Position numbers and translations under genes: made by a program. Below, piece after piece: positions 23,401-35,122 of a stretch of 64,000 nt of DNA; the stretch's first letter is position 1, and each line of letters starts with the position of its first letter. The notes under the pieces were generated by a model. That model did not search any database and was not told the origin of the DNA. It worked only from the letters and a program-made list of their open reading frames with translations. The stretch lies in assembly GCA_022315425.1 (NCBI GenBank), contig JAIUPT010000013.1, positions 62,001 through 126,000 of the forward strand. The letters run 5' to 3'. This DNA is from Pseudevernia furfuracea (Eukaryota > Ascomycota > Lecanoromycetes > Lecanorales > Parmeliaceae).

Positions 23401-26400
23401 CGGCGTAAATCGCGAGGGCGAGACGCTGTACAATCTCAAGCCACGGAAAGACAAGGTTCTGCATCGGCTGTTGGTCGAGGTCAAGCTTGGCAGCGACAAT
23501 GTCAAGTACATCACTTTTCGGTCCCCCTTAGTCGTTGAGAACAACACCCAGATACCGGTGGAGATTGGCGTTTTCAGCCCTGAAGAAGGGCATCTACTCA
23601 AAATTGAGAAGATTGCTCCTGGCGATGCTCGACCAGCTCCGATCGGTGCTGCCTTCATGCATTCGTTGGTCGTCCGACCTGATCAGGGTTTTGGCTATTC
23701 TTGGTCGAACGAACGGTTGTTCTGGAAAGACCTACTCAAGCGGCCCACCAGAACTATCACATGTAAAGGTGAGAGCAACGAGCAATCACCGCCATTCTAT
23801 TTTCAAATGAATGCATCCTACGACAAGAAAGATCCCATGACCAGCGTGTACCCTTACATGAGAATCAAGCTTCATGCGCCGATCGAGCTCCAGAACCTGC
23901 TGCCATACGACTTCAAATACCGCATTTACGATAAGAATACGAAGAAAGACTGGACCAATTTCCTTAGGAAAGGAGGAGTCAGCCCAGTGCATGTGGTCGA
24001 ACTATCTCATCTGCTCCTACTCAGTGTTGACATGCAGGACACTGTCTTCAAACAAAGCGAATTTGCTGTGATCAATTCCAACCAGCAGGAAGACTTCCGC
24101 CGTGAGAAGTCCCTAGCTGTAAAAGATCCACAAGGCATACAGCTCAATCTCAAGCTTCATTACTTCAACATGCCCGATAGCGGTGGTGCTTTCAAGGTCT
24201 CAGTATACAGTCCGTACTTAGTCCTCAATAAAACCGGCCTTGACATGAATATCCAGAGCAAGACAATGTTCTCATCAGCCAAGTCAGCGGCTGGTCAAGG
24301 CATGCGCATGGATTCGGATCGAGGGAGTCGAAAGGCTCTTCCTTACATGTTCTCATATCCTAGCGAAGACCGCAAGAATCGTGCCAATATCAAATTCGGC
24401 GAGTCTAATTGGAGCAAGCCGCAGAGTTTCGACGCTATTGGTAGTGCTTTTGATGCTGTTATGCTATCTTCAAATGGTAAGTCGGAGCTGAATGTTGGTA
24501 TCTCTGTAACAGAAGGCGAGGGCAAGTACAATCTGACCAAAATTGTCACTGTGGCTCCTCGTTTTGTTTTGAACAACAAATTGAAGGAAGATATCCACAT
24601 TCGCGAACCTGGTTCCGGGTCTTCTAACGTCATGAAAATGAAGCACGGCGAGCGACTGCCACTCCATTTCTTGCGACAGGCGCCCGAAAAGCAGCTATGC
24701 TTATGCTTTCCTGGTGTGAACAATCAATGGTCTTCGCCTTTCAACATAGCAAATCTGGGAACTGTTCATGTGAAGCTTGCCAAAGAGGGGCAACGCCAAC
24801 AGCTCATCCGCGTGGAAGTGATCATGGAAGCAGCTACGATTTTCCTCCACATAAGCATCGAAACCAAACACTGGCCTTTCTCTATGCGCAACGAAAGTGA
24901 CCTGGAGTTCATGTTCTACCAAGCGAACCCTCACATCGAGGAAGACGAGGAAGACCGAGGCTCAGGGTGGAAGCCAATACGCTACCGTCTTCCGTCGAAG
25001 AGCATCATGCCGTACGCCTGGGACTATCCTGCAGCTAAGAACTCAGAGCTAGTCATCACTTCCAATGGTAAAGAAAGGCGAGTCAAGCTTGCTGAGATTG
25101 GCAATCTCATTCCTTTGAAGGTCCCTGGAACGCAAGGCAAGCCCGTAAGGATAATAGACCTCAACATCGCGGCAGATGGTCCAACGCAGACACTGGTGCT
25201 CTCCAATTACAAGCCATCCAAGAGTTTGTACAAGCAGAAGTCTGCGAAGGCCCACGAGTCACAGAGCAGTGTGAATACCGGGTTCGAGGTCAAAGAAACG
25301 GAGTCCGAGGTTACATTCAAGGCTCAGCTCCGTCTCGCCGGTATCGGCATCTCGCTGGTCAATACCAAATTGAAAGAGCTGCTCTACATGACGTTCCGCG
25401 AGATCGAAGTCAAATATGGCGACTCCAAGCTGTACCAGACGTTGAACTGGACTACCAAATGGATCCAGATTGACAATCAGCTCTACGGTGGCATTTTCCC
25501 TATGTTGCTATACCCTAGCGTGGTGCCAAAGACCGGCAAAGAGATGGAAGCACATCCGATCTTCCACGCTATGATCACTCGCGTCAAGGATGACTCGTAT
25601 GGTGTCCTTTACATAAAGTACTTTACCCTCCTTCTGCAACAAATGACCATCGAGCTGGACGAGGACTTCATTTTCACAATGTTGGACTTCGCTAAAGTCC
25701 CTGGTGCTTCCTGGTCCGAAGAAGCTGAAGGCAAGCTCTGCGACGAAAACTTAGATATACCTGAGCCACAGCAAGAAGAGCAAGGCCAAGACATTTACTT
25801 CGAATTTCTGCATCTGCAGCCCATGCAGTTGGATTTATCCTTTGTGCGGACAGAGCGCATCAATGCCGAAGACACGCAGGCGTCATCGAATCCATTAATG
25901 TTCTTCGTCAACATCATGACAATGTCCGTTGGTAATGTCAACGATGCGCCTTTGAGATTCAACGCCCTCATGTTGGAGAATGCACGTATCTCTGTTCCAA
26001 ATCTCATGGCAAACGTGCAAAGCCATTACACTCAAGAAAGTATCCGACAGATGCATATTATCCTCGGATCGGCAGACTTCTTGGGTAATCCCGTTGGACT
26101 CTTCAACAATGTCAGCTCTGGAGTGGCCGACATCTTCTACGAACCATATCAAGGCTTGGTCATGACTGATAGGCCGCAAGAGCTCGGCATTGGCATAGCA
26201 AAGGGCGCATCAAGCTTTGTCAAGAAGTCTGTCTTTGGATTCTCCGATAGTATGGCCAAATTCACTGGCAGTATGTCAAAGGGCTTGGCTGCTGCCACAT
26301 TGGACAAAGAGTATCAAGACCAGCGTCGTATGTCAAAGTCGAGGAACCGACCGAAGCATGCGCTTTACGGCGTCACATCTGGAGGAAATGCTTTCGCAAG

Positions 26401-27058
26401 CAGCATGGCTAGTGGCATCGGTGGTCTTGCGCGGCACCCATTGCAAGGTGCTGAGAAAGAAGGCCTACAGGGATTTGTCAAAGGTGTCGGAAAGGGCTTT
26501 CTGGGTCTGGCTACTAAGCCAGCTATCGGGGCTTTCGATCTCGCCTCAAGTAAATACCGTCTTCCCCATACCTATAAGATTGATGCTGATTGAATGACAG
26601 ATATGGCTGAAGGTGTCCGCAACACCACCACTGTTTTCGACCAAGAAGGCCTCGACCGCGTACGCCTTACCCGCTTTATCGGCATGGATGGCATCGTGCG
26701 TCCATACGCTCAGCGTGAAGCACTAGGCCAATTCTGGCTGAAGACGCTCGATGATGGCAAATACTTCCACGAAGACTACATCGCGCATCTCGAACTCCCA
26801 GGCAAAGACATGCTCGTCATGCTTACGTATAACCGTATCATGCTGGTCAAAACGAAGAAGCTAAAGAGCGAGTGGGATATCAAATTGAATGATATCCAGA
26901 CAATCAGCAAGGAGAGGACCGGCATGTCAGTGACCTTGAAGGGAGGAACCAACGGACCTTTCATTCCCGTATCGGAGGAGAGCAGTAGGAATTGGCTGTA
27001 CAAGCAGATTGGAATAGCAGTAAATGCGTTCAATGATAAGTACAATGCCAAGGGATGA
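17408..27058 (+). CDS. VPS13: VPS13 bridge-like lipid transfer protein
   Basis: Exon 1 (17408-26549) and exon 2 (26601-27058) flank a 51-nt intron (GTAAAT...GACAG) and give 3199 aa, close to yeast Vps13 (3144 aa). The N-terminus MLEGLVANLLNRFLGMYVKN is the chorein domain. The middle forms the long lipid-conducting groove repeats. A central/C-terminal stretch has the VPS13 adaptor-binding (VAB) type pattern (for example YSPYLVLNKTGLDMNIQSK). The end (SREALGQFWLK-like, here QREALGQFWLKTLDDGKYF) is the C-terminal PH-like region. VPS13 moves phospholipids between membranes at ER, endosome, vacuole and mitochondrial contacts. Without the intron the frame would end falsely at 26593, losing the PH-like domain. 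A 9.1-kb single exon in a genome rich in introns is notable. Confidence 0.95.
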
Positions 27059-27616
27059 AGACGGAGAAGACGCGATGATTGATTGGCGTGGCTTCAGCGT
27101 GCATTAATATTCCCCCCTGTCTTGAAAGCCAATTGAATTTTTCGTGTATGTATGCCTCGATGACTTTTTATGAGCATGATACATATACATGTCCAATTTA
27201 GTAGCTAATAAATTGATGTACTACACTGCTTGAAGAATGGGATCTTACACTGTAATCGTGCACCCCGACCTGCTAAGTAACCAGGCAAACGTGTTCTCAC
27301 AAGACTATCACAGGCATGGCAACATGCCTGTCCCTGGCCACTCTTCTCCTGACGTACACGCCCCATTCTTCCCCGAGAACCTTCTAGGAGGCTATTCTAG
27401 CACCAATGACCAGGACACTGTCTTCCCCAGTCCCCTGATAAGCCGGACAACAACTACAGCCCGGTCAAGTCAGGTTATTCCGGACAGAGTCCACCTTCAC
27501 TTCCTCTCAATGCTGCAGGTCCCCCCCCCCCCCAAACCCTGCCAAAAGCACCCGGCAGACCAAGCGCACTCCCCGTCTCCAGCTCACTCATACCCCTCGC
27601 ATCCCTCCCTCAACCA
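27059..27616. other. VPS13 3' region with a C13 run, no gene recognised
   Basis: Holds the likely VPS13 3' end and a C13 run at 27521-27533. A proline-rich frame at 27237-27650 crosses that run, overlaps the convergent gene and lacks a domain. Confidence 0.4.
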
Positions 27617-28423
27617 TCATGGCAATTCCACGCTCGCAATCTCCCTGTAAACCTGATCCACCACCCGCGCCTCGCTCAGCACGTCCCGCGCCCCCATCTC
27701 GCAAATCGCCACCTTTTCAATCCGGACGTCCCTCGCCCATTCGACGTCCCTGTACCGCTCCATCAGGCCCGTGGCGTCGAACCGGGCGCTCCCCTTGCCC
27801 CACCGGTTTTTCCCGCTCTTGGCGCTGCGGCGCGCGTAGATGGTGTTGACGAGTGTGGCGTGGAGGGTCAGGGGTCTGGTCTCGGGGAGCAGGAAACCGG
27901 CGGAGGTGAAAGCGGCGCGGAGGGCGGTGGCGAAGGGGAGGAGGTGGGGGGATGTGGAGGCGTAGAGGGAGGAGGAGCTGGTGGGGGCGCGGAGGGTGTG
28001 GAGGCCGGTGAGGGTCGTTGTTAGAGGCTGCGGCGACGACGGTGGGGGTTCCGTTGTTGGTGGTGGTGTGGTGGCGGGTTCCGAGATCGCCGGCGGGAAT
28101 GCGGAGTCTGGGTTGACGGGTTTGGATAGGATGGGAGGGGCCGAAGCGGCGTTGAGCATGCTGTGGACATCTAAGCTTTTGAGGTAGTTGCATGCGGCGT
28201 CCACGCGCTCGGGTGTAAGTAGGCTCATGACGCCGATGGTGAGATGGATCGCTCCGACCGGACGGATGGCTTTTGCAGGAAATTTGACTTCGCCGGCTTC
28301 ATTGGGGGTAGATGTTTCGGCGGCAAAGCGTTGAAGCGAGGATTGTAATTGTGGGCGTGATGCGGGTGTGACAAGAGGGAGGAGGAGGAAGTGTGTTAAT
28401 TGGGGTTTCGGTTTCGGTGGCAT
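27617..28423 (-). CDS. 2H phosphoesterase, AKAP7/ASCC1-like
   Basis: An intronless 268-aa protein with the two H-x-T catalytic motifs of the 2H superfamily: AIHLTIGVMSL (H60-x-T62) and LTLHATLVNTIYA (H188-x-T190). The spacing and the phrase LVNTIYARR resemble the AKAP7 NLS/ASCC1 group. That group cleaves or binds cyclic phosphates, 2'-5' oligoadenylates or RNA ends; no substrate can be assigned here. Between the motifs lies a proline/threonine-rich insert (about residues 95-135) that is probably disordered. The gene is very G/C-rich compared with the transposon block that begins 550 nt upstream of its start. Confidence 0.8.
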   Translation of the reverse strand: MPPKPKPQLTHFLLLPLVTPASRPQLQSSLQRFAAETSTPNEAGEVKFPAKAIRPVGAIHLTIGVMSLLTPERVDAACNYLKSLDVHSMLNAASAPPILSKPVNPDSAFPPAISEPATTPPPTTEPPPSSPQPLTTTLTGLHTLRAPTSSSSLYASTSPHLLPFATALRAAFTSAGFLLPETRPLTLHATLVNTIYARRSAKSGKNRWGKGSARFDATGLMERYRDVEWARDVRIEKVAICEMGARDVLSEARVVDQVYREIASVELP

Positions 28424-28973
28424 GTTTGGGGGTGATGGTCCATGGGTTTAGGTGAGATGTGGTAGGGGTAGAGGCTGCGCGGAAGGAATTAAAGGAGCTG
28501 AGATGTAATGGCAGTGTTCTCAGCCATTCGTCGGGCTGTCAAGAATATTTGTCGATTTCGATATTTTGATATTGCCAAGGAATGAAGCGCGCGGCAGCGG
28601 TTCTCCCAAGTACTTTACCTTACTATACTCTACTCGTACCGTCCGGGTCTAGCGTCATGGCTAGTGGGCCCGGTGGATCCCATTGTTATTGTGATTCGAC
28701 TTCGATATCTCTCTCAATGGTGTCGTAACAGGGTGATTGAAAGACTGACATGCTCGAACAAAAGCTATCTATGCATGACCTACGAGATGAGTGGACGGTC
28801 TAATAACGACCCTGTCACGTGCGGTACTCTTGAACTTGGAAAGAGATAGAGTATGCTAAGCTCTAGGAGACTCCTCCTTTCCGTTCCTCTGCGCAGAGAG
28901 TTCACTTTTTGACGCAGCAACTGTACTTTGTGGCATAAGAACATCGCTGTTGCTTTCTTGTAAAGAAATACTC
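28424..28973. other. Intergenic, promoter side of the 2H gene up to the transposon block
   Basis: 550 nt without a recognisable gene. It ends where the left inverted repeat of the DNA transposon begins. Confidence 0.4.
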
Positions 28974-29015
28974 GGTTCCACCAGGAAGTGCACCATTCCG
29001 GGAAGTGCACCACTT
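28974..29015 (+). repeat. Left terminal inverted repeat of the DNA transposon
   Basis: Matches the reverse complement of 37493-37534 at 41 of 42 positions. It is followed at once by TTAGGGTTAGGG, which is internal to the element and not a telomere. Confidence 0.85.
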
Positions 29016-29218
29016 AGGGTTAGGGCTCTACCCCACAAACCACCCCACAACTTCATATATATCATTCGGTCACTCTTTTGCGACTATTCGATAACTACTT
29101 AATAAGACTATTCGATAAGTACTTGATGAGACTATTCGATCACTATTTGATAATCGAGGGCTCGAAGAGAATAAAATTAAAAACGGAGATTTCATATAGT
29201 TAGAATTCTTCTTCAAGT

Positions 29219-29983
29219 ATGTCTTTAGCAAAATCAAAGAATTCAGAAGAACTACCTAAAGAGATGCGCCTAGATCTCGCAATTAACGAGTATAAATAAG
29301 CCTTCTTAGTCTATTATATGAGCTTCGAGTTTATGAAGAAAAAGCGCAAGCCTTCTGCTAGATCAATTATAAAATAGTATAATCTCATTTATACTATTCT
29401 CAAACGACGTATCATTAATAAGACTCAGTCTCGTTAAGAGACTTATAAAAGCGAGTAACGACTGAGTGACTTAAAGAAGAATACTCTAAAAGCATAAATC
29501 TTATAAATAGCGAAGTGAGACTGATCATTAAGAATCTCTTAGATCAAGTTTATGACTTCTGAGCTTCTTATGAACAAGAGAAATTATCGTAAATTAGATT
29601 CTAACTGGGTTTCACGCTTTTTGAGTCGTTATTCGAAGCTGCGAAGTCGCTTTTTTTAGTTATTAGATAGAGATCGTGTTGAGACTTATAATTCAAAAAA
29701 GCGGATGCGATGATTTCAGCTTGTGGAATCGATTATTTAGAAGTATAGTATTCAGTAAAAAGATGTGTACAATATGAACGAGAAAGAATTCGCAATTGAG
29801 GCTACTGAAAGATTCAGAGTTGTTTGTTACAAATCTAACTTGTAGATATATAAAACTCAGAATAAAAATCGAGAGTGAGTGTTCTTGATTAAGTGTATCT
29901 CAGCGAATAAAAGACTTTTGAGACTATTTATTATCTTCAAAGAGAAGCGTCAAATGAAGACGTGATATGATGTCTTAAAGGAC
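29219..29983 (+). pseudogene. Transposase, N-terminal remnant (pogo/Tc5-type DNA-binding region)
   Basis: Starting near ATG 29219, the frame reads a charged segment and then NWVSRFLSRYSKLRSRF, the conserved phrase of the Tc5/CENP-B-type helix-turn-helix of pogo-like transposases. Many in-frame stops and TpA-rich codons show decay. It is cut at 29983 by the first LTR element; a 34-nt piece survives at 32978-33011 between the two LTR elements. Confidence 0.65.
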
Positions 29984-30167
29984 TGTAAGGACCGTACTGT
30001 GGTGATAACCGTAGTGTAGTATGTAACGAAGATAACAAGCTGAGGAGCAACTATGGACTGGGAGGGACGCCATATATGTATGGCGGAGTGAACCTGCCAA
30101 GACACGCTAAGCCTAAAGGGGAAGTGTCAAGGCAGGTGTGTCAAGGATGCGAGGTACGCTCGTAACA
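29984..30167 (-). repeat. 3' LTR of LTR element 1
   Basis: 184 bp; nearly identical to the LTRs at 32788, 33017 and 36004. All contain the imperfect palindrome CGCCATATATGTATGGCG. Confidence 0.9.
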
Positions 30168-30186
30168 CTACTCCCCCCCCGAAGAA
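30168..30186 (-). other. Polypurine tract of LTR element 1
   Basis: On the minus strand a G8 run followed by AGTAG directly abuts the 3' LTR, the expected primer site for plus-strand DNA synthesis. Confidence 0.7.
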
Positions 30187-30620
30187 GCACTGGTCCCCAG
30201 TGCGGAAGAAAAGAAGAAAAGAAGAAGAAAAACAAACGCCATGCATGCTTGGTCGCTGAAAAATCATAAAAACAAAGAACTTTTGGCCCTAGCGCTCGCT
30301 TTCTTCTTGCGGCGGTGATGTTGATCCCAATTTGGTGACGTCTTGGCGATGCCATGTCGCTAGCATGACGTCAAGCGGTCACAGGGGTTCTGCAATGGCC
30401 TCCATTGGTGAAGAATTGAAGAAATGGTGGCCAAGAATGATTTTCGGTGTAGGGTGGGCAGCTGATATTGGATTTGCGGCCGGAGAAGAAATCCAGAAAT
30501 GAAGGCCTGTGATTGGCTGAGGCCTTCCGAACCGCCCGAACCTTAAACCTTAATCCAATATCAAATGGTTTTGGCGCAGTCTTCTCCATGAGGCCAAATC
30601 CACCGAGGGCGACGACGTCA

Positions 30621-31982
30621 TCAACAACACGCTTCGGGCCTCCGGCTATGATGGCGTCGGTAGTCATAGACTATAGCTCGAGGTGATGTGAAGAAGGAAG
30701 GCGTTACTTGAGGTTGTTGTTGAAAACTCAGTCGCTGAGCACTGGTTTTTGGCATGATGAAAAATGGAGTCTTGGCGCCCTTCTGAGGAACCAAATTTGA
30801 GGCGATTGCCGGGGTCTTTGCATCGCATGCTGATTTGACTGCGCTAGACCCGATTTGGCGACTTGGAGATCTCATGCCAATTTGGCGTCCATGGAACTTC
30901 TCATACAAATCCTTGACTGTGAGTGTGGGAAGAACGGTCCTCGAACGAGTAACTGGGCGAACCCATGAGGATTTGGCTGATTTGAGAGGTGCATAGCGCA
31001 TGTAGAGGTCAGCCACTGTAAGGTAATTTTTTGGTGTTGGTGCAGATGGCTGGTACACCGGAGGCGGGGTTGTAGAACGATATTCCGGCGGAGGTGTTGT
31101 CGGGCAAGGTGTAGAGATTTCAGGTGAAGAAGTAGCGCACTCAGCAGGGGCGAGTGCTGACAGGCTAGATTTGGGAGGCGCTATGCTCTTGGTGGGGGAT
31201 GATTGCTGACATTCGTTCCGGAGGTGTTCATGTAGCTTATTCTTTGACTCGAAGGTTGTCTCGCAGTGCTTGCAAGAGGCCTTGTTGCAGGTGGTTTGGC
31301 TATGACTTAACAGTCGGCTGATGGAGGAGAATGCAGCTGAGCAGACAGTGCATTTATGATATTCTTGAGGCATTTGCGGAGCTGGTTTTGGAGTTTCTTG
31401 TGCAGCTGTCGCCGGAGGTTTTCTGAATTTGGCTGTCAAAACCTCCATGTATTTGGCGATGGTTACATCTTTCAGCTGAATGCTCTGACTCCATGCAAAT
31501 GCCTGACCACGAAGACATTTGGGAAGCAACTCTATGATATCGACATGACGATACTGGTCCGCACACTGTAGAATGTGCTCGGCGAACTTGTCAATGTCAT
31601 GGTATAGGCGAAGTTCCGGAAAGTCGAATTGCAGGGAGGGATCAAAGAAGGCTAGGTCTCGTGATGTGGGAGTAGGTTTTTGAGCTTCTTTCTCAGCAGC
31701 TTCTTGAGATTCCTTCTCTTGAATACCTCTAATAAACGAACACGGTGTGTCTGATGAAACACGTATATGCTCGGCGAGGGGGTTGTCGTGTGACTCCCAA
31801 TCCGAAAGTTCTGCATCACATGCGGTACACTTCACCTCATCCGAGTAATATGTATGTCCAGCATACTCGAATCCAGCCGCAGCGAGTTGTTCGGGTTTTG
31901 GCGATTCGTGAGGCCATGAAGCAGGGGAAGAGGGATAAGGCGTAGAGGTAAATGTGGCGAGGCGTTCTTCGTAGGACTTCAT
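30621..31982 (-). CDS. BIR-domain Gag-like protein of LTR element 1
   Basis: An intact 453-aa frame. Residues 7-86 form a BIR domain: RLATFTS, SWPHESPKPEQLAAAGFEYA, then C52-x2-C55-x16-H72-x8-C81, within the canonical BIR zinc spacing. After an E/A/K-rich linker, residues about 108-197 are Gag-like (FDFPELRLYHDIDKFAEHIL, ELLPKCLRGQAFAW). Two C2HC-type fingers follow (C211-C232 and C237-C258). The C-terminal half has two LTVxDLY motifs (321-327 and 354-360) and is otherwise disordered. The Gag part probably forms particles around the element RNA; the BIR role is unknown. BIR domains otherwise occur in IAPs and in the mitotic Bir1/survivin proteins of fungi. Confidence 0.85.
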   Translation of the reverse strand: MKSYEERLATFTSTPYPSSPASWPHESPKPEQLAAAGFEYAGHTYYSDEVKCTACDAELSDWESHDNPLAEHIRVSSDTPCSFIRGIQEKESQEAAEKEAQKPTPTSRDLAFFDPSLQFDFPELRLYHDIDKFAEHILQCADQYRHVDIIELLPKCLRGQAFAWSQSIQLKDVTIAKYMEVLTAKFRKPPATAAQETPKPAPQMPQEYHKCTVCSAAFSSISRLLSHSQTTCNKASCKHCETTFESKNKLHEHLRNECQQSSPTKSIAPPKSSLSALAPAECATSSPEISTPCPTTPPPEYRSTTPPPVYQPSAPTPKNYLTVADLYMRYAPLKSAKSSWVRPVTRSRTVLPTLTVKDLYEKFHGRQIGMRSPSRQIGSSAVKSACDAKTPAIASNLVPQKGAKTPFFIMPKTSAQRLSFQQQPQVTPSFFTSPRAIVYDYRRHHSRRPEACC

Positions 31983-32787
31983 GATTAATCGATTACTCAG
32001 TGAAGAGCTCGATAAGAAGTTTTGGTGTCGAATGTAGAAATTTCGGTGTTGAGAAGTAATTCTTGTTCAATTGCTGCGAGATGCCGAATTTCTTTGTTTC
32101 TTGTGCAACTTTTTTATTTGCTAACCGTTTGACATCTCACAAAGAATGTGAATACTTTGAATTGTGTTCTTTGTGACGGTGTTATCCTGAGGGGGTGGTT
32201 TGTTGGCAAATTCGGGTGTGAAGGCCAGGCGGGGCTGATTTTGCGGGGGGAGAAGGAGTATCAGTCCAGAGAAGGTTTTCTTGCGGAGGGTCCTGTGAAG
32301 GCGTTTCTTAACCGAATTGGGCGCCGTGAAAACCCTGTGTTTTGGAACGTTTTGTCCTTGAAATGAGACGTTCAGAGCTGGGGTTGGATGTGTGGTTGTG
32401 AAAATTTTTTATGAATCGAAACGGAACGGAGCACTTTCTTTCTCCTGGCGTGCTTGACCAAGGCAAGGGTAAGGATCTGATGTACGGAGGCGACAGGCGA
32501 GTTTGGTATGTGGTTTTTCTGCCGCTGAGATTGAGTTCTTCTGATGTTTGAAGTTGCGAGCGGAGAAGACTTGTTTTTTTGAAAAGAATGTAGCAAGCTG
32601 AGTTCTTGTCCGCTTGAGTTGCCACGAAGAATGTAGGTGTTCTGGGGGGTATTCTTTGGTTGAAGAAGGTTTCTTCGCGGCTGAAGGCCTGGTTGACTGT
32701 TGATTTCAGTTCATGTGCCTTCCTGGCTACTGGTTGGAACACATATGAAGATGCGTCCCGGTAAGGGTTTGGAATGAGCTTGTTATA

Positions 32788-32972
32788 GTGTAAGGATCGT
32801 ACTGTGGTGATAACCGTAGTGTAGTATATAACGAAGATAACAAGCTGAGGAGCAACTATGGACTGGGAGGGACGCCATATATGTATGGCGGAGTGAACCT
32901 GCCAAGACACGCTAAGCCTAAAGGGGAAGTGTCAAGGCAGGTGTGTCAAGGATGCGAGGTACGCTCGTAACA
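32788..32972 (-). repeat. 5' LTR of LTR element 1
   Basis: 185 bp, TG...CA. Just inside (32787 leftward) the minus strand reads CTATAACAAGCTCATTCC, shared with element 2. This is the primer-binding-site position, but it lacks the usual TGG start and I cannot name the tRNA. Confidence 0.9.
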
Positions 32973-33016
32973 AGGACGAGGATTTTTATATTACTTTGAG
33001 CGAGAATAGCTGAACA

Positions 33017-33200
33017 TGTAAGGATCGTACTGTGGTGATAACCGTAGTGTAATATGTAACGAAGATAACAAGCTGAGGAGCAACTATGGACTGGGAGGGA
33101 CGCCATATATGTATGGCGGAGTGAACCTGCCAAGACACGCTAAGCCTAAAGGGGAAGTGTCAAGGCAGGTGTGTCAAGGATGCGAGGTACGCTCGTAACA
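33017..33200 (-). repeat. 3' LTR of LTR element 2
   Basis: 184 bp, TG...CA, next to GAACA at 33012-33016. Confidence 0.9.
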
Positions 33201-33219
33201 CTACCCCCCCCCCGAAGAA
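33201..33219 (-). other. Polypurine tract of LTR element 2
   Basis: On the minus strand a G10 run plus TAG directly precedes the 3' LTR. Confidence 0.7.
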
Positions 33220-33675
33220 GCGCTGGTCCCCAGTGCGATAGACAGGTGTGTGCCCCCGAAAGAAAAGAAGAAGAAGAAAAAACAAACGCCATGCATGCTT
33301 GGTCGCTGAAAAATCATAAAAAACAAAGAACTTTTGGCCCTAGCGCTCGCTTTCTCCTTGCGGCGATGATGTTGATCCCAATTTAATTCGGTGACGTCTT
33401 GGCGATGCCATGTCGCTAGCATGACGTCATGCGGTGGTAGGGGTCCAGGAATGGCCTCCATTGGTGAAGAATTGAAGAAATGGTGGCCAAGGACGTGTTT
33501 TGACATGCAGCAGCCATTTGATATTCGATTTTCGGGCGGAGAAGAAATCCAGAAATGAAGGCCTGTGATTGGCTGAGGGCTCCGAGCCGCCCGAACCTTA
33601 AGGCTTAAATCAATATCAAATGGTTTTGGCGCAGTTTTCTCCTTGGGACCAAATCCATCGAGGGCGACGACGTCA

Positions 33676-35122
33676 TCAACAACACACTTCGGGCCTCCGG
33701 CTATGGCGTCGTCGACAGCCATAGGCTATAGGTCGGGGCGAGGCGAAGAATGTAGTTGTCATATGGCGTTGTTGTTGAACATCAAGTCGCTGAGCACTCG
33801 TTTTTGCCATGGTGAAAAATGGAGTCTTGGCGCTTTTCTGGAATGACCTGAATCGCTCAAAGACACCATGTCCGAGGTTCGGCCGGATCGCATGTCGATT
33901 TGGGCGCGCTAGGCCAAATCCGGCTTGGACGGGATTCTCTTTCCTCTCTTTTCCATGAAACTTCTCATACAAATCGTTGACTGTGAGTGTGGGAAGAACG
34001 GTCCTGGAACAAGTAATCGGAGGATGGCGAATCCTTGAGGATACGGCTGACTTGAGAGGTGCATAGCGCATGTAGAGGTCAGTCACTGTAAGGTAGTTTC
34101 TTGGTGCAGTCTCGTATGTGGGCGGTGGAGGTGAGACTGCCCGGTACTCAGGTAAGGCTGAGGGTGGGTGAAATGCTGAAGAAGTAGCGCTCTCAGCAGG
34201 GGCGAGTGCTGACAGGCTGGATTTGGGAGGCGCTATGCTCTTGGTGGGAGACGATTGTTGACATTCTCGACTGCGGAGGTGTTCATGCAGCTGATTCTTT
34301 GACTCGAAGGTTCTCTCGCAGTGCTTGCAAGAGGCCTTGTTGCAGGTGGCCATTTGGCTATGAGCTAATAGTCGGCTGATGGAGGAGAATGCAGCTGAGC
34401 AGACAGTGCATTTATGATATTCTTGAGGCATTTGGGGAGCTGGTTTTGAAGTCTCTTGTGCAACCACAGCCGCCGGAGGTTTTGTGAATTTGGCTGTCAA
34501 AACCTCCATGTATTTGGCGAGGGTTATATCTTCCAGCTGAATGCTCTGACTCCATGCAAATGCCTGACCACGAAGACATTTGGGAAGTAGCTCTGTGACA
34601 TCAACCTCGCGGTATCGGTCCGCACACTGTAGAATATGCTCGGCGAACTTGTTGATGTCATGATATAGACGAAGTTTCGGAAAGTCATACTGCAGCGAAG
34701 GATCAAAGAAGGCTAGGTCTCGAGGTGTGGGAGTAGGTTTTTGAGCTTCTTTCTGAGCAGCTTGTTGGGCAGCTTTTTGAGCTTCTTTCTCAGCAGCTTC
34801 TTGAGCTTCCTCGGCTTGAATACTTAATTTGGGAGCGTCGAGAATCGTTTTCACCCAGTCTCGCCTCATTTTTATGGCAGAGGCACATTTGGGCGATCGA
34901 CGTAGATGCTGTATGAGTGCGTTATCGTCTTCTTTCCAGCTGTCAAGATTGATTGCACAATCATTGCATTGTACATTATCATGACATTCTTTTGGTAGGG
35001 GCATGGACGAATGCAGCCGCGGCAAAGTCTTCTGGTTGCGGAGTTGAAAAGGTATGTGGCCAAGAAGAGAATGTAGCGAGTCGTTTTTCGAATATAGGCA
35101 TTTCGACTTCGTAGAACTTCAT
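33676..35122 (-). pseudogene. BIR-domain Gag-like gene of LTR element 2, frameshifted
   Basis: The start at 35122 aligns with the start of the element 1 gene and encodes RLATFSSWPHTFSTPQPEDF, the first half of a BIR domain. The frame then ends in a stop. The remainder (zinc ligands in VQCNDCAINLDSW and IQHLRRSPKC, the Gag-like region, two C2HC fingers and LTVxDLY motifs) continues in another frame to 33676. The break lies at or next to a four-base homopolymer at 34990-34993. The downstream 449-codon frame is otherwise open, so the lesion is young. An expanded EAAQKAAQ-type repeat separates BIR and Gag compared with element 1. Confidence 0.8.

Larger units (their letters stand above)
29984..32972 (-). 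mobile_element. Gag-only LTR element 1 with BIR-domain Gag (about 3.0 kb)
   Basis: Bounded by 184/185-bp LTRs (29984-30167 and 32788-32972) that begin TG and end CA. The element is flanked by the 5-bp duplication AGGAC (29979-29983 and 32973-32977). A polypurine tract on the minus strand next to the left LTR sets the orientation: 5' LTR at right, 3' LTR at left. The interior carries one ORF (31982-30621) and no reverse transcriptase, protease, RNase H or integrase frame. It is therefore non-autonomous, like plant TR-GAG elements. LTR differences are few and are C/T or G/A transitions, so insertion was recent. Confidence 0.9.

Noticed and set aside
26550..26593. VPS13 stop at 26593 and a separate 154-aa gene after it
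   Set aside because: A 51-nt intron with good splice sites joins both parts in phase and restores the C-terminal PH-like region.
27237..27650. 137-aa plus-strand ORF after VPS13
   Set aside because: Crosses a C13 run, overlaps the convergent 2H gene and shows no domain.
29014..29027. Telomere-like TTAGGGTTAGGG
   Set aside because: Only two units, located just inside the inverted repeat of the DNA transposon and flanked by ordinary genes; not a telomere or a fusion site.
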